From: Thalassotalea sp. HSM 43
GTDB taxonomy: Bacteria > Pseudomonadota > Gammaproteobacteria > Enterobacterales > Alteromonadaceae
NCBI RefSeq assembly: GCF_004752005.1
Contig: NZ_CP038493.1
Span: 2,318,302 to 2,382,301, forward strand
Length of the DNA stretch: 64,000 nt
Reading direction: 5' to 3'
Shown here: in pieces, positions 1-7,266 of the stretch
Numbering within the stretch: position 1 is the first letter of the stretch
How the letters are laid out: each line of letters starts with the position of its first letter
The notes under the pieces: model-generated
The model's input: the letters and a program-made list of their open reading frames with translations, nothing else
Databases searched by the model: none
What the model was told of the DNA's origin: nothing
Program-made: the position numbers and the translations under genes

Positions 1-2
1 AT

Positions 3-869
3 TACGTTGACGGTAAGCGTGTTCCTATTGGTGAGCCAGTACAAAACTACTACATTCCAATCGTCAGTGAAAACGACTATCACCTAGCCCAATCTCGTAG
101 AACTCAGCGAACTTTAAGAACCGTTGGTGGTGAACTTGTTAACACAGCTGGCGGTAGGACAGGGGACTCGTTTCCAAACTTGTTTACTAAAATAGCAAGG
201 TGTTCAGAGTGTGGTGAAGCAATGCACTTTACAGATAAAACCAGATGGCAATACTTAACTTGTCGCAATCGTATCAAGCAGCTTTGTACAAACAAACCAA
301 TACCTTACAAGCATATGGACTCGTTTCTAATTGAAGTATACCTAAGTCCACAGTACCTAGCACAGTGGTCTGAATACGCAGCTGCATCGACTAAACAAGT
401 AACCGCTGGCGATAGTCTAGAAATACTAGAAAGCCGCTTACAATCAGCACAGCAAAGCCTTGAGTCGTTGATGACAGCAACAGCCAACTTTACCAATTCC
501 GTGATCCTAAAGCAGATGCAAACTAGGTCGGAATCAATAGCCAATCTTGAACAAGAAATCGAGGAAAAGAAACAACAACAATCTGAGTCAGGCACAGACG
601 TTTACTTTGACTTTGAAACTAATAAGCAACTAGTAGCCAACGCATTACAGCAAACCCTTTTCCCGTTGATGCAGTCCTTTAAAACTGAACCAGAAAAGCT
701 AACCAAAGATGAAGTATACCGTGAACGAGTTAAGCTAAATCGTCAGCTGTCTAAAACGTTTCCAGACTTCCAAATGCTGTACAATACAGACGGCCTTTTC
801 ATCACTACAAACGACAGTATCTACGAATTTAAAGATAAGCAGTGGATTGAGGTAGAAACACCCTCGTAA
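3..869 (+). CDS. Large serine recombinase, C-terminal part (5' end outside window)
   Basis: The frame is open from base 3, so the gene starts upstream of the window; the Met at 180 is internal. Numbering from that Met, a zinc ribbon is visible with C8-x2-C11 and later C28 and C36, the arrangement that follows the recombinase domain in large serine integrases. It is followed by a long charged coiled-coil-like segment (about residues 75-140), also typical. The catalytic N-terminal resolvase domain must lie to the left. Proteins of this family integrate and excise phages, ICEs and cassette elements by Ser-mediated strand exchange. It is the main sign that this end of the window is mobile DNA. 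The family call is firm; its att sites are not identified. Confidence 0.85.
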   Translation, partial: YVDGKRVPIGEPVQNYYIPIVSENDYHLAQSRRTQRTLRTVGGELVNTAGGRTGDSFPNLFTKIARCSECGEAMHFTDKTRWQYLTCRNRIKQLCTNKPIPYKHMDSFLIEVYLSPQYLAQWSEYAAASTKQVTAGDSLEILESRLQSAQQSLESLMTATANFTNSVILKQMQTRSESIANLEQEIEEKKQQQSESGTDVYFDFETNKQLVANALQQTLFPLMQSFKTEPEKLTKDEVYRERVKLNRQLSKTFPDFQMLYNTDGLFITTNDSIYEFKDKQWIEVETPS

Positions 870-986
870 AGGTCTCTAAACAGCCCGTAGCGATCCGTTC
901 TATTTACAGTTAACACATTGTATTGCAACAGGTTACAAGGGCTTAGAATCGCTTGTGTTTGTTAGTGATGGACAGGCTGAAAGCTA

Positions 987-1322
987 TTACCCATCTTCAG
1001 CTTGCTTCAATTCATTCATAAATTTACCTAAAGAATGCAAACTTACCCACACTACAAAGAATGAAAGAGGTATAGCCCAGATATATTTGAAGTCTGGAAG
1101 AATCAAAACAAAAGCACCTGTAATGTCATAGCTCAGGTCGTTATGCCTAATCAACATATCCATTCCTACACAGACTCCATATGCACCAGTTAGCATAGAT
1201 AAAAACCCATTAAGTAGTTTTTCTAGGAATACACTGTAAGCTTTTGGTTTCTTGTATGCGAACGTAACAAGACCACCTAGAATGAATACTAATAGTGTAA
1301 CAATGCCTGAAAACAGACTCAT
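987..1322 (-). CDS. Small membrane protein of unknown function
   Basis: A 111-residue protein with three hydrophobic stretches: residues about 5-23 (starting SLFSGIVTLL), 38-58 and 78-97, ending in a short charged tail. I recognise no family. The start ATG at 1322 is preceded by an AAGGGAAG-like ribosome binding site about 8 bases upstream. It lies on the minus strand 145 bp behind the PD-(D/E)XK-type gene, but a terminator hairpin sits between them, so it is probably transcribed separately. The position on the island and lack of a known family suggest an accessory function; a role as a membrane effector of the upstream genes cannot be excluded or shown. Confidence 0.55.
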   Translation of the reverse strand: MSLFSGIVTLLVFILGGLVTFAYKKPKAYSVFLEKLLNGFLSMLTGAYGVCVGMDMLIRHNDLSYDITGAFVLILPDFKYIWAIPLSFFVVWVSLHSLGKFMNELKQAEDG

Positions 1323-1412
1323 ATTTATACTTCCCTTTTGAGGTTAATTATTGATTTCATTTGATAATATCATGGGTTCAGTTTTGGCACTAATTAACTT
1401 TAATTCACAAAC

Positions 1413-1444
1413 AAAAAAGGGCAAGCTGAATTAACAACCTGCCC
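1413..1444 (-). terminator. Rho-independent terminator on the minus strand
   Basis: Read on the minus strand, GGGCA (1440-1444) pairs with TGCCC (1419-1423) across a loop of about 16 bases and is followed by six T (plus-strand A run 1413-1418). It lies just after the 3' end of the gene at 1468. Confidence 0.5.
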
Positions 1445-1467
1445 TAAAATCATCATCGTAGTAACTT

Positions 1468-2025
1468 TTACCATTGATATGGACTTTCTAAACTATCCAA
1501 CATCAGCGCAAACTCATCAGTGCTATAGAACTCAATACCCGTCTTGCTGGCGTGTTTAAACATACTAACCTTGTCTTTTGCTTTACTCTTTCTATGCTTA
1601 GCCATCAGCGGATCTACAATCATCACACGCGCCTTTCCAGTAGTAACTTGCTCATTAGTATCAGGACATACAAACGTATGTTCATTTAGGCTGTTGTCCA
1701 TTCCTATCATCTTACCCAGTGTATGATTCCAACCTAAATGCGCTCGGCTATTCTTGTTCCTTTTGGCTCTGGCATTTGGACAAACTAACTGGTCTGTTAA
1801 ATCATCATACCTCGCCTTTGCATTTTCAGCTGAAACCTTACCGCCTCTAATCCCTGTTGTCGTTAAGCAGTTACCATTTTTGTATTCCACTATCCACGTT
1901 TCATCATCAGTTCCGATCATCAAATCAGGTCTAACTTCATGAACCACGCCTTTGCAGTCCACACTTTCAAATCTATAGTTGGCTTTACGTGCGCCAATAC
2001 TATCTAACCATTCTGTTTCTTTCAT
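1468..2025 (-). CDS. Putative PD-(D/E)XK-type nuclease, island gene
   Basis: A 185-residue soluble protein. Residues 33-49 read P33-D34, twelve residues, then E47-Y48-K49, the spacing and character of a PD-(D/E)XK metal-binding core (D34, E47, K49), with a hydrophobic strand before the E-x-K. The N-terminal MKETEWLDSIG and the phrase on plant-like DNA-end processing enzymes (TnsA-like or VRR-like folds) do not let me name a subfamily. The C-terminal half is basic and has a pair of Cys (near 82 and 120). It lies downstream of an HNH-like gene on the same strand, separated by 135 bp that contains one copy of the 23-bp direct repeat. Nuclease activity is inference from the motif alone. Confidence 0.5.
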   Translation of the reverse strand: MKETEWLDSIGARKANYRFESVDCKGVVHEVRPDLMIGTDDETWIVEYKNGNCLTTTGIRGGKVSAENAKARYDDLTDQLVCPNARAKRNKNSRAHLGWNHTLGKMIGMDNSLNEHTFVCPDTNEQVTTGKARVMIVDPLMAKHRKSKAKDKVSMFKHASKTGIEFYSTDEFALMLDSLESPYQW

Positions 2026-2043
2026 ACTATTAATTTCCTTACA

Positions 2044-2066
2044 CTATGGTACCTTAGAATGTTTTC
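2044..2066 (+). repeat. 23-bp direct repeat, copy 1
   Basis: A 23-bp sequence beginning ctatggtacc is repeated exactly at 5383-5405 in the same orientation. The 50 or so bases after it are also recognisably related (shared AATC.TC.G, AAGGG.T and TGTAC.CT blocks). Copy 1 lies in the upstream region of the PD-(D/E)XK-type gene. It may be a recombination site, a regulator binding site or debris of a duplicated end. Confidence 0.7.
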
Positions 2067-2160
2067 AATCAAATCCTCCGCAGCCCCCGACAGGCAAGGG
2101 CTACATCGATTTCTTACTGTACGCTTTTGTAGTAAAGCCACGTTTTCTACGCAAACACGG

Positions 2161-3216
2161 TTAGGTCAAATGCCCAATTACTAGTCTATTACTCCAATTA
2201 GGAGTGCTTAATCCTAAAGCCCCTTGCGCCTGCGCAACCCACTTGTAGAAGTAGTCAGGGTACTTTTGTTTAATCAGCCTGTAATACTTGCGTGTAAAAG
2301 TATGACTATTTGATGCGTGTTCATTATCAGTGCTTGGTTTGAAGTCATCAGGAAAGCGTTTAAGTATCTCAACTACCTGTTCCCGTTCTGTTTTCTTTTC
2401 CTTTTCAGTGGCAATAACTTCTTCCATTTCATAGTTACCACTTTCTATTGTAGCCATAGCCTCACGTATTTCGTGCTGTTCCATCAGTTGTTCTTGTTGT
2501 TTGTAATGTTCCATAATGTTGTACTCCTGTGTTGCGTAGTCTTTGACGCGTTCAATTGTTTCAAGTCCACCGCATAATTCAGCGAACTTACTTTCTATTC
2601 TATGTTTGTCCGATACCAAGTATTCAGTACCCTTTACAGTTTTAATGTTTAGCTTTTCCATCTCCTCAGCTAGCATCATCTCAGCGTTCCATCCGCTTAC
2701 ATCAAAGTCATCTAGCTGTTGATTAATGCTGTACTTCTTCAGCTCCACCAAGTTGCTTTTAAATCGTTTCAAAAACACTCGCCTAAACTCTTTGATGTCC
2801 TTAAAAGGCTTGGTAGGTTTAGCTAAATGTTCTAGTCCATAACCGTGTTTATCTCCCAGTGCTCTATTCACAGCCCAGGGCAACACAATCAAGTTCTCAG
2901 CGATTAACGCACCGCCTTTACTGCAAGGATATCGGTGTCCAACTTCATAGTTGTAATCACTTGTCAGCTCGCCATTTACCAGTTTAAAACCACTGTATCT
3001 ATTAGCCCGTCTTTTGACTTCCAGTACAGCTACCAACTCCTCAAACGTTTCAGGTAATTGGTTGTATCCACCACGTTCAGCTTGCCACCAAAGCCATTGG
3101 AAATTAGGACTACTTACAAAGCCGTCAATCCTGCATTCATCACAGCTATTGTATTTAACTTTTCGACTACGCTTACCGCAGTGGTTACAGGTTTTTGCTT
3201 TTGTTTGTTTTGTCAT
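2161..3216 (-). CDS. Zinc-finger / HNH-like protein of unknown function
   Basis: A 351-residue protein. The N-terminus has C10-x2-C13 and C25-x2-C28, a zinc ribbon. Around residues 88-124 there is an HNH-like arrangement: H94 in EVGHRYP, N108 in AENLIVL, N117 in AVNRALGD and H124. This resembles HNH/recombination endonuclease VII-type folds, where the zinc site supports the nuclease. The rest (residues 130-351) is highly charged and helical with a coiled-coil look, and ends in a segment that could bind DNA. Its start overlaps the preceding ribbon-helix-helix gene by 32 bp, so the two are translated from one message. Nuclease function is inferred. Confidence 0.5.
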   Translation of the reverse strand: MTKQTKAKTCNHCGKRSRKVKYNSCDECRIDGFVSSPNFQWLWWQAERGGYNQLPETFEELVAVLEVKRRANRYSGFKLVNGELTSDYNYEVGHRYPCSKGGALIAENLIVLPWAVNRALGDKHGYGLEHLAKPTKPFKDIKEFRRVFLKRFKSNLVELKKYSINQQLDDFDVSGWNAEMMLAEEMEKLNIKTVKGTEYLVSDKHRIESKFAELCGGLETIERVKDYATQEYNIMEHYKQQEQLMEQHEIREAMATIESGNYEMEEVIATEKEKKTEREQVVEILKRFPDDFKPSTDNEHASNSHTFTRKYYRLIKQKYPDYFYKWVAQAQGALGLSTPNWSNRLVIGHLT

Positions 3217-3355
3217 TAGTCATCGCCCCATTAGCAGATAATTGTTTAGTAATTAGTTCCAGTGCTACCTCGCTAATCGAGCGCCCTTGTTTCAGTTCTT
3301 CCAGTTGCTCCAATACGTTAACTGGCAACGTTAATCTGAGTCTTGCTGTGTCCAT
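3185..3355 (-). CDS. Small ribbon-helix-helix DNA-binding protein
   Basis: A 56-residue protein read from the ATG at 3353-3355 to TAA at 3185-3187. Its N-terminus (ARLRLTLP, then a helix with VLEQLEELK, then a turn and SISEVALELI) has the strand-helix-turn-helix pattern of Arc/CopG/MetJ-type repressors. The start codon is only 2 bp after the stop of the HTH gene upstream, and its 3' end overlaps the HNH-like gene by 32 bp. That packing indicates one operon of two small regulators and an effector-sized gene. RHH proteins usually bind DNA as dimers and often autoregulate their operon; that role here is inference. Confidence 0.6.
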   Translation of the reverse strand: MDTARLRLTLPVNVLEQLEELKQGRSISEVALELITKQLSANGAMTNDKTNKSKNL

Positions 3356-3357
3356 CG

Positions 3358-3609
3358 TTACGCTCCCTTATTATTGCGTTTAATCTTTTGTACCGTGGTA
3401 CGCCCTAAGCTAAGCTGTGCACCTATCTCTTTCTCAGTCAGCCCATCAGATACCAGTTTCAATACAGCGCTAATCTGAGCCGTTGAAGTAGCCTTACGCC
3501 CTCGTTTCTTTTTGGGTAATGACGTTTTCATATCAGCTAAAACCAAGTGCTTTTCTTCGACTGTTAAGTCGTTAATCAGCGTTTCTATTTGTTGTTTAAT
3601 CGTTGTCAA
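3358..3609 (-). CDS. Small helix-turn-helix protein, resolvase-HTH-like
   Basis: An 83-residue protein. Residues 35-80 begin with a basic KKKRGRKA segment and continue with a helix-turn-helix (ISAVLKLVSDGLTEKEIGAQLSLGRTTVQKIKR) that looks like the DNA-binding tail of Hin/resolvase-type serine recombinases without the catalytic domain. The GR-K linker is like the one in the resolvase encoded at 3965-4528. It is the first gene of the minus-strand operon that continues with the ribbon-helix-helix and HNH-like genes. Likely a regulator of this operon or a factor acting at recombination sites; neither is shown by the sequence. Confidence 0.6.
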   Translation of the reverse strand: MTTIKQQIETLINDLTVEEKHLVLADMKTSLPKKKRGRKATSTAQISAVLKLVSDGLTEKEIGAQLSLGRTTVQKIKRNNKGA

Positions 3610-3964
3610 AATTGACTCCTTGTTGTGTAAAAAGTTGAACAGTAATTATATCTGTCAGAGCTTGTTATCTGTGACTGAAAAACGAGCCTCAATTACATAT
3701 CCGTAACGCCTGTTGTTTTGTGTCATACTTTCCCATTAATTAGCGTCATCAAAAAGGAATGAAACCTTTGTTATACAAAGGCTTGGCTAACAAATGTATA
3801 TTAGCTTGATAGCCTATAATTGTGACGATTTAACGAGCCTGAACACACAAGTAATAGTTGCAATTATCAGCGTTTCTGTGACCGCATCAGCCACTTACTT
3901 TCAGACACAAAAAAGGGCTACCGAAGTAACCCTAAATAAAATCAATTTTCCCCATTTTTGGGGT
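3610..3964. other. Gap between the HTH operon and the resolvase gene
   Basis: No convincing gene. It holds the promoter region of the minus-strand HTH operon, a short hairpin (CCTTTG/CAAAGG, 3765-3781) and the resolvase terminator at 3909-3932. Confidence 0.5.
3909..3932 (-). terminator. Terminator of the resolvase gene
   Basis: On the minus strand GGGTTAC, loop TTCG, GTAGCCC (one G-T pair), followed by six T. A clear intrinsic terminator with a stable tetraloop, 33 bp after the resolvase stop. Confidence 0.75.
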
Positions 3965-4528
3965 TTAAAGATTCAGCTCTGCTTTCACCTTGTAGAATGT
4001 AGTCTTGCCAATGCCAACAAGTTTGCAAATATCAGCTTGCTTTAAGCCCTTACCTAAATGCTCGGCGACTTTCGCCTTTACAGTTTCATCAGTTGGTTTA
4101 CGCCCTTTGTACTTGCCTTGCTCTTTAGCACGTTGAATTCCCTCTTTCTGGCGTTCAAGCATCACTTCTCTTTCAAACTCAGCAACACTACCAAGCAGAT
4201 TCAACATCAAACGGCCTGTAGAAGTACTGGTATCAATATTCAAATCTAAGATAACCAAATCAGCACCAATTACTTTTAACTCAGCTAAGATGTTGTGAAG
4301 ATCCATAATGCTACGAGCTAAGCGGTCTAACTTAGTAACTACAAGTTTATCGCCTCTATTCAGTGAACCAATAGCAACACCTAATTGCTCACGCTCATCA
4401 TTAACAGAGCTAACTTGTTCTTGTAGTATGTTGTTGCAACCGTAAGCACTTAGTTGTTCTAGCTGTGCAGCTAAGCCGTTGTCTTGTTTTACAGTGGATG
4501 TTCTTGCGTATCCGATAAGTGTTGTCAT
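3965..4528 (-). CDS. Serine resolvase/invertase of the Tn3/Hin type
   Basis: A 187-residue site-specific recombinase from the ATG at 4526-4528 (a TTG 12 bases upstream is an alternative start). The catalytic domain shows the Y7-x-R9-x-S11 motif with the nucleophile S11, then the conserved LDRLARS and the long E-helix region around AEFEREVMLERQKEGI. The C-terminus carries a GRKP linker and a helix-turn-helix (residues about 150-187). Resolvases of this type recombine two res sites, resolving cointegrates, or invert segments. Three copies of GTTCGTT lie just upstream of the start and are a possible binding site. No Tn3 transposase is in the window. Confidence 0.9.
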   Translation of the reverse strand: MTTLIGYARTSTVKQDNGLAAQLEQLSAYGCNNILQEQVSSVNDEREQLGVAIGSLNRGDKLVVTKLDRLARSIMDLHNILAELKVIGADLVILDLNIDTSTSTGRLMLNLLGSVAEFEREVMLERQKEGIQRAKEQGKYKGRKPTDETVKAKVAEHLGKGLKQADICKLVGIGKTTFYKVKAELNL

Positions 4529-4543
4529 AAGTTTGCTCAAATA

Positions 4544-4609
4544 GTTCGTTTGAAATCTAGGGGTATTGTGAACTGTTCGTTTAGGGTTGTCAATCTCTAA
4601 TTAACGAAC
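4544..4609. promoter_or_regulatory. Possible res/crossover site of the adjacent resolvase
   Basis: The heptamer GTTCGTT occurs at 4544-4550 and 4575-4581 and in inverted form (AACGAAC) at 4603-4609, directly upstream of the resolvase gene. Resolvases normally bind paired inverted sites next to their own gene. Assignment is inference from position and repetition. Confidence 0.35.
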
Positions 4610-4822
4610 CATTTAACACAATTCCAGTGTCGTCCACTTGAACCAAGGTCTAAGCGAACTCAAACTGTTAAGACTCAAATGTGTTCTTAGCTGATGTTTT
4701 ATTTACACTTTTCCAGTGATGGAATTGACTTGTTGGTAGAATTCAGTACATTAGGATTAGTTGCGGAGCTTAATTTCCGCTTTGAGCGATTAACAGTCAT
4801 AAGGCTAAAGATTCAAATCATC

Positions 4823-5281
4823 ATGAAATACCTACTTCTTTTCTTTTTGTTTTTATCTTCGAGTGTATCTGCAACATCTTATGATGTGCCATCTTTAAAT
4901 AAACTTGTCTCTATCTCAGATACAATAATTGAAGGAAAGGTCGTTGACGTTATTCTAATGGATTATGAAAATAATATATTAGATGTTAAAAACGCTAGAA
5001 CAGGTCTTGGAAGTGGTTATATGATTAGTATTACTATTTCTATCGAAGAAACAATTACTTCCATTTACCCGCCGAAAAAACAAGTTAGCGTATTATTAGA
5101 CCCAAACTCTATAATTGGGTATGACTCTCTTAAGTCCTCAAAGCTAAATAAGAGTTTCATCTTTTTCTTGAAAGGCCAAAATATGAGTAGTGCTTATCCC
5201 ATATTTTTTTGGCAGGAATTAAAAGAAAAAGAAGCAATAAAGGAGATAGCAATTAAAACGAAAAATGAACAGCACCTGTAG
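4823..5281 (+). CDS. Exported protein of unknown function
   Basis: A 152-residue protein starting at the ATG at 4823, chosen because it begins a clear signal peptide: MKYLLLFFLFLSSS with a VSA-TS cleavage site near residue 19. The open frame runs up to 4694 but the extra 43 residues do not look coded and would bury the signal. The mature part is about 133 residues, with alternating beta-like segments (IIEGKVVDVIL, ISITISIEETI, QVSVLLD) and no Cys after the signal region. I recognise no family. The gene is AT-rich like the rest of the island and is followed within 105 bp by the second copy of the 23-bp repeat. Confidence 0.6.
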   Translation: MKYLLLFFLFLSSSVSATSYDVPSLNKLVSISDTIIEGKVVDVILMDYENNILDVKNARTGLGSGYMISITISIEETITSIYPPKKQVSVLLDPNSIIGYDSLKSSKLNKSFIFFLKGQNMSSAYPIFFWQELKEKEAIKEIAIKTKNEQHL

Positions 5282-5382
5282 TTAGGCAATTAAAATAGTC
5301 TGCAACTGGCACTAAGCAGTCATATCATAGGTATTATGACGAACCTTTTAAAGCAACTTGCTAAGCTATTAAAAACACTATG

Positions 5383-5405
5383 CTATGGTACCTTAGAATG
5401 TTTTC
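5383..5405 (+). repeat. 23-bp direct repeat, copy 2
   Basis: Exact match to 2044-2066, same orientation, 3,339 bp apart, with related but diverged sequence for a further 50 bp or so. Confidence 0.7.
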
Positions 5406-6188
5406 GATGTAATCGTCTGTATCCCTTGATATATAAGGGTTGTAGCCATTTTGCAGTGTACACTAAACGGTAAATAGCAGCTTTTTCCTAACTTTCTTGG
5501 AAAACATTAATATGTGTAAACTCTAAAACTGACTTCCCCTTTTACGCAAAAACTCTGTGTGCATATGCCACATACCCCGAAAATAGGTGTGAAAAGTAAC
5601 TACATATACTTTCATCTATTACAGTTTTAATGGGAATAAACGTAAAGCTATCCAGTAACTACAGGACATCTACTGGAAAAGTTATCCCCTTTACATCAAA
5701 GATGTTCAGGTTCAAAACGCCAAAGTGTTTCCATATTTATGGAACGTTTATGGAAAGCTTTATACTGTTTCTACAGTAAAAGAACAGTTAAATCAGCAAC
5801 GTTTTCTAACGTTAATCTAACGCTATCAACCACCATCATCTAATGGTAATCAGTAGGTCAAACACCGCGCTTACTTTTGAGCGAGGTTATCCGTTCTGTC
5901 GGAAAGCTGTCGGTTACAATTCTCTGTTACTAACAGTAATCTAACTGAAGAGCCACCGTATAATAGCGGTCATCTATCGGTCGCTTTATTGCATCTATAA
6001 CAACTCAGTAATGTAGGTGACGCTATAGGCTTTCAGCCTTAGCTTGGTGTCGCTACGCAACGAAGTCTAAACAACCCGTAAATACGGTATGAATACGGAA
6101 AGCTATGGTACTCACACCCTCAGCGTTAAAGAAAAGTAATTAACGGTTTAAACAGTGCTAAAATACAATAGGTTAATAGTTGCATTGA
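5406..6188. other. Gene-free AT-rich stretch at the island edge
   Basis: No open frame of 60 codons or more with coding character on either strand. It contains short repeated words such as AACGTT and CTAACG around 5800-5830, and a block at about 6064-6078 (TCTAAACA.CCCGTA) that also occurs at about 874-888, right after the recombinase gene. That shared block could mark related ends but is short. Confidence 0.5.
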
Positions 6189-6329
6189 TTTAAGAAACAT
6201 TGGATTAGTATCTACCTTGATGGCTCCGTGCCAGAAGGTGAGGTGCATCGGTTAATTGATAACTCGTTTAATTTGGTCGTCAGCAAAATGACCAAGAAAG
6301 AGCAAAAATCTATTTTAATGCATATGTAG
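6189..6329 (+). pseudogene. C-terminal remnant of a YjbR/MmcQ-family gene
   Basis: After an in-frame TGA at 6186-6188 the frame reads FKKHWISIYLDGSVPEGEV, then LIDNSFNLVV, and ends at TAG 6327-6329. The pattern KKHW, LDGS-P and IDxSxxLVV is characteristic of the C-terminus of YjbR/MmcQ proteins, small (about 115 residues) conserved proteins with a DNA-binding-like double-wing fold. No start codon or N-terminal half is present. The likely reason is that the element to the left integrated in this gene. The other half should be at the far end of the element or lost. Confidence 0.7.
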
Positions 6330-6341
6330 GCATTAACCTTT

Positions 6342-6632
6342 TCACTTTAGATGTTGCAGATTGTCGAACCATACTTTACCAGCATCATATAGCATGATTC
6401 CGTAAGCCATTTGGCTGGCACTTTCTGGCACGTCTAGAACAATTAAATACTGAGACCAATCTGTTGTTCCCTTTGATAAACTTGTCCTTATGTAACCATT
6501 GGCAATAGTTAGTTCATTTTTATTCAGATTTTTATTTAGATTTTGAACGATTTTTTTAAAGAAGGTTAACTGGTCATTGATATCACGATTGTGCCATAAG
6601 CAACAAAAATGATTTACATATTTTATTAGGTG
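6342..6632 (-). pseudogene. Fragment of a gene of unknown family, start missing
   Basis: An open minus-strand frame of 97 codons between two stops with no usable ATG near its 5' end, ending at TGA 6342-6344. Its last 50 residues look truly coded (TTDWSQYLIVLDVPESAS then YGIMLYDAGKVWFDNLQ), a beta-rich ending seen in C-terminal carbohydrate-binding-like or effector domains, where W-x-D closes the last strand. The first part is lysine/asparagine-rich. I take it as the 3' remnant of a larger gene broken in the same rearrangement that truncated the neighbouring YjbR fragment, which it meets tail to tail. Confidence 0.4.
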
Positions 6633-6661
6633 TCAGAAGCTGAAGTGTTGAACTGGGTTGT

Positions 6662-7090
6662 TCACTTGTGTGGTTTGCTACTTTGGTGCGCTGACTTGTT
6701 GCTGCAAACGCCGTCATGACACGTACTGGTTTTGATATTAAACAGTTTTGCTAGTGCCGCAGAAATAGGGTGCCTGTATTTAGCCAAGAGTAAATAAACC
6801 CAATGACTGATGGTTTTTACAACCGGCCAGTTCAATGGTGCCACCCAAAAACCTTTCCCGACTAAAGTCCAAGCGCGGTGTGTCACTTCAAGGCCAAGCA
6901 AAATACTGCCTTGGTATTCACCGTGCAGTACTCTCATCGCTGCTTCAAAATTAATATCAGGATACGATGTGGCAAGTGAAGGTGAGTGAAGATCGACAAG
7001 GGTCACTAGGTTTTTCGTATCATGGCGCTTGAGGCTTTGCATTTCCGCATCGCAAAGTGGGCAGTTAGCGTCATAAAAGATGGTTAACAT
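6662..7090 (-). CDS. DCC-family (DUF393) thiol-disulfide oxidoreductase-like protein
   Basis: A 142-residue protein with the family hallmark near its N-terminus: FYDANCPLCDAEM, i.e. D8-x-x-C11-P-L-C14-D15, after a first beta strand (MLTIFY). The domain is thioredoxin-like and about 110-140 residues long, so this is full length. A C-terminal extension carries two further Cys (STCHDGVCS). Substrates of the family are not known; the CPLC pair resembles a redox active site. It stands alone, transcribed away from the sigma factor gene, and is the first intact chromosomal gene next to the island scar. Confidence 0.85.
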   Translation of the reverse strand: MLTIFYDANCPLCDAEMQSLKRHDTKNLVTLVDLHSPSLATSYPDINFEAAMRVLHGEYQGSILLGLEVTHRAWTLVGKGFWVAPLNWPVVKTISHWVYLLLAKYRHPISAALAKLFNIKTSTCHDGVCSNKSAHQSSKPHK

Positions 7091-7266
7091 CTGGTCTCCG
7101 TATCATAGCGAATCATATAGGATATACGTACAGGCAACCGATAGAGATTGCTTAGCTAGCTTGATTGAGACGAAACAGCTGTGTTTTTTTTCACCTCTCA
7201 TGACACAATGATGTTTTCAGTGCGACTAACTATATATCTAACTCATTAACGATACGCAGAGAGACA

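Larger units (their letters stand above)
1..6188. mobile_element. Right-hand part of an integrated element or genomic island
   Basis: This stretch carries a truncated-by-window large serine recombinase, a second small resolvase, DNA-binding and nuclease-like small genes, an exported orphan protein and long gene-poor AT-rich DNA, with no housekeeping gene. At 6189 it abuts a C-terminal fragment of a YjbR-family gene lacking its first half. I infer that the element integrated into that gene and that 6180-6200 is near the right junction. The left end is outside the window, so size and type (integrative element, transposon or decayed prophage) are open. It is also possible that the element ends nearer the recombinase gene and that the rest is older island debris. 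Confidence 0.55.

Noticed and set aside
870-890. attL of the large serine recombinase, from the block shared with about 6064
   Set aside because: The shared block is only about 15 bp with a mismatch; too short to call an attachment site without the other end of the element.
3794-4045. A plus-strand small membrane protein
   Set aside because: The start looks plausible but the frame runs through the resolvase terminator and into the resolvase gene on the other strand, with no ribosome site.
4694-4822. Longer N-terminus for the exported island protein
   Set aside because: The extension has no protein-like character and would hide the clear signal peptide that begins at 4823.
2044-5405. Integron cassette recombination sites (attC)
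   Set aside because: The 23-bp repeats lack the paired R'/R'' cores and imperfect palindrome of attC, and no tyrosine integron integrase is in the window.
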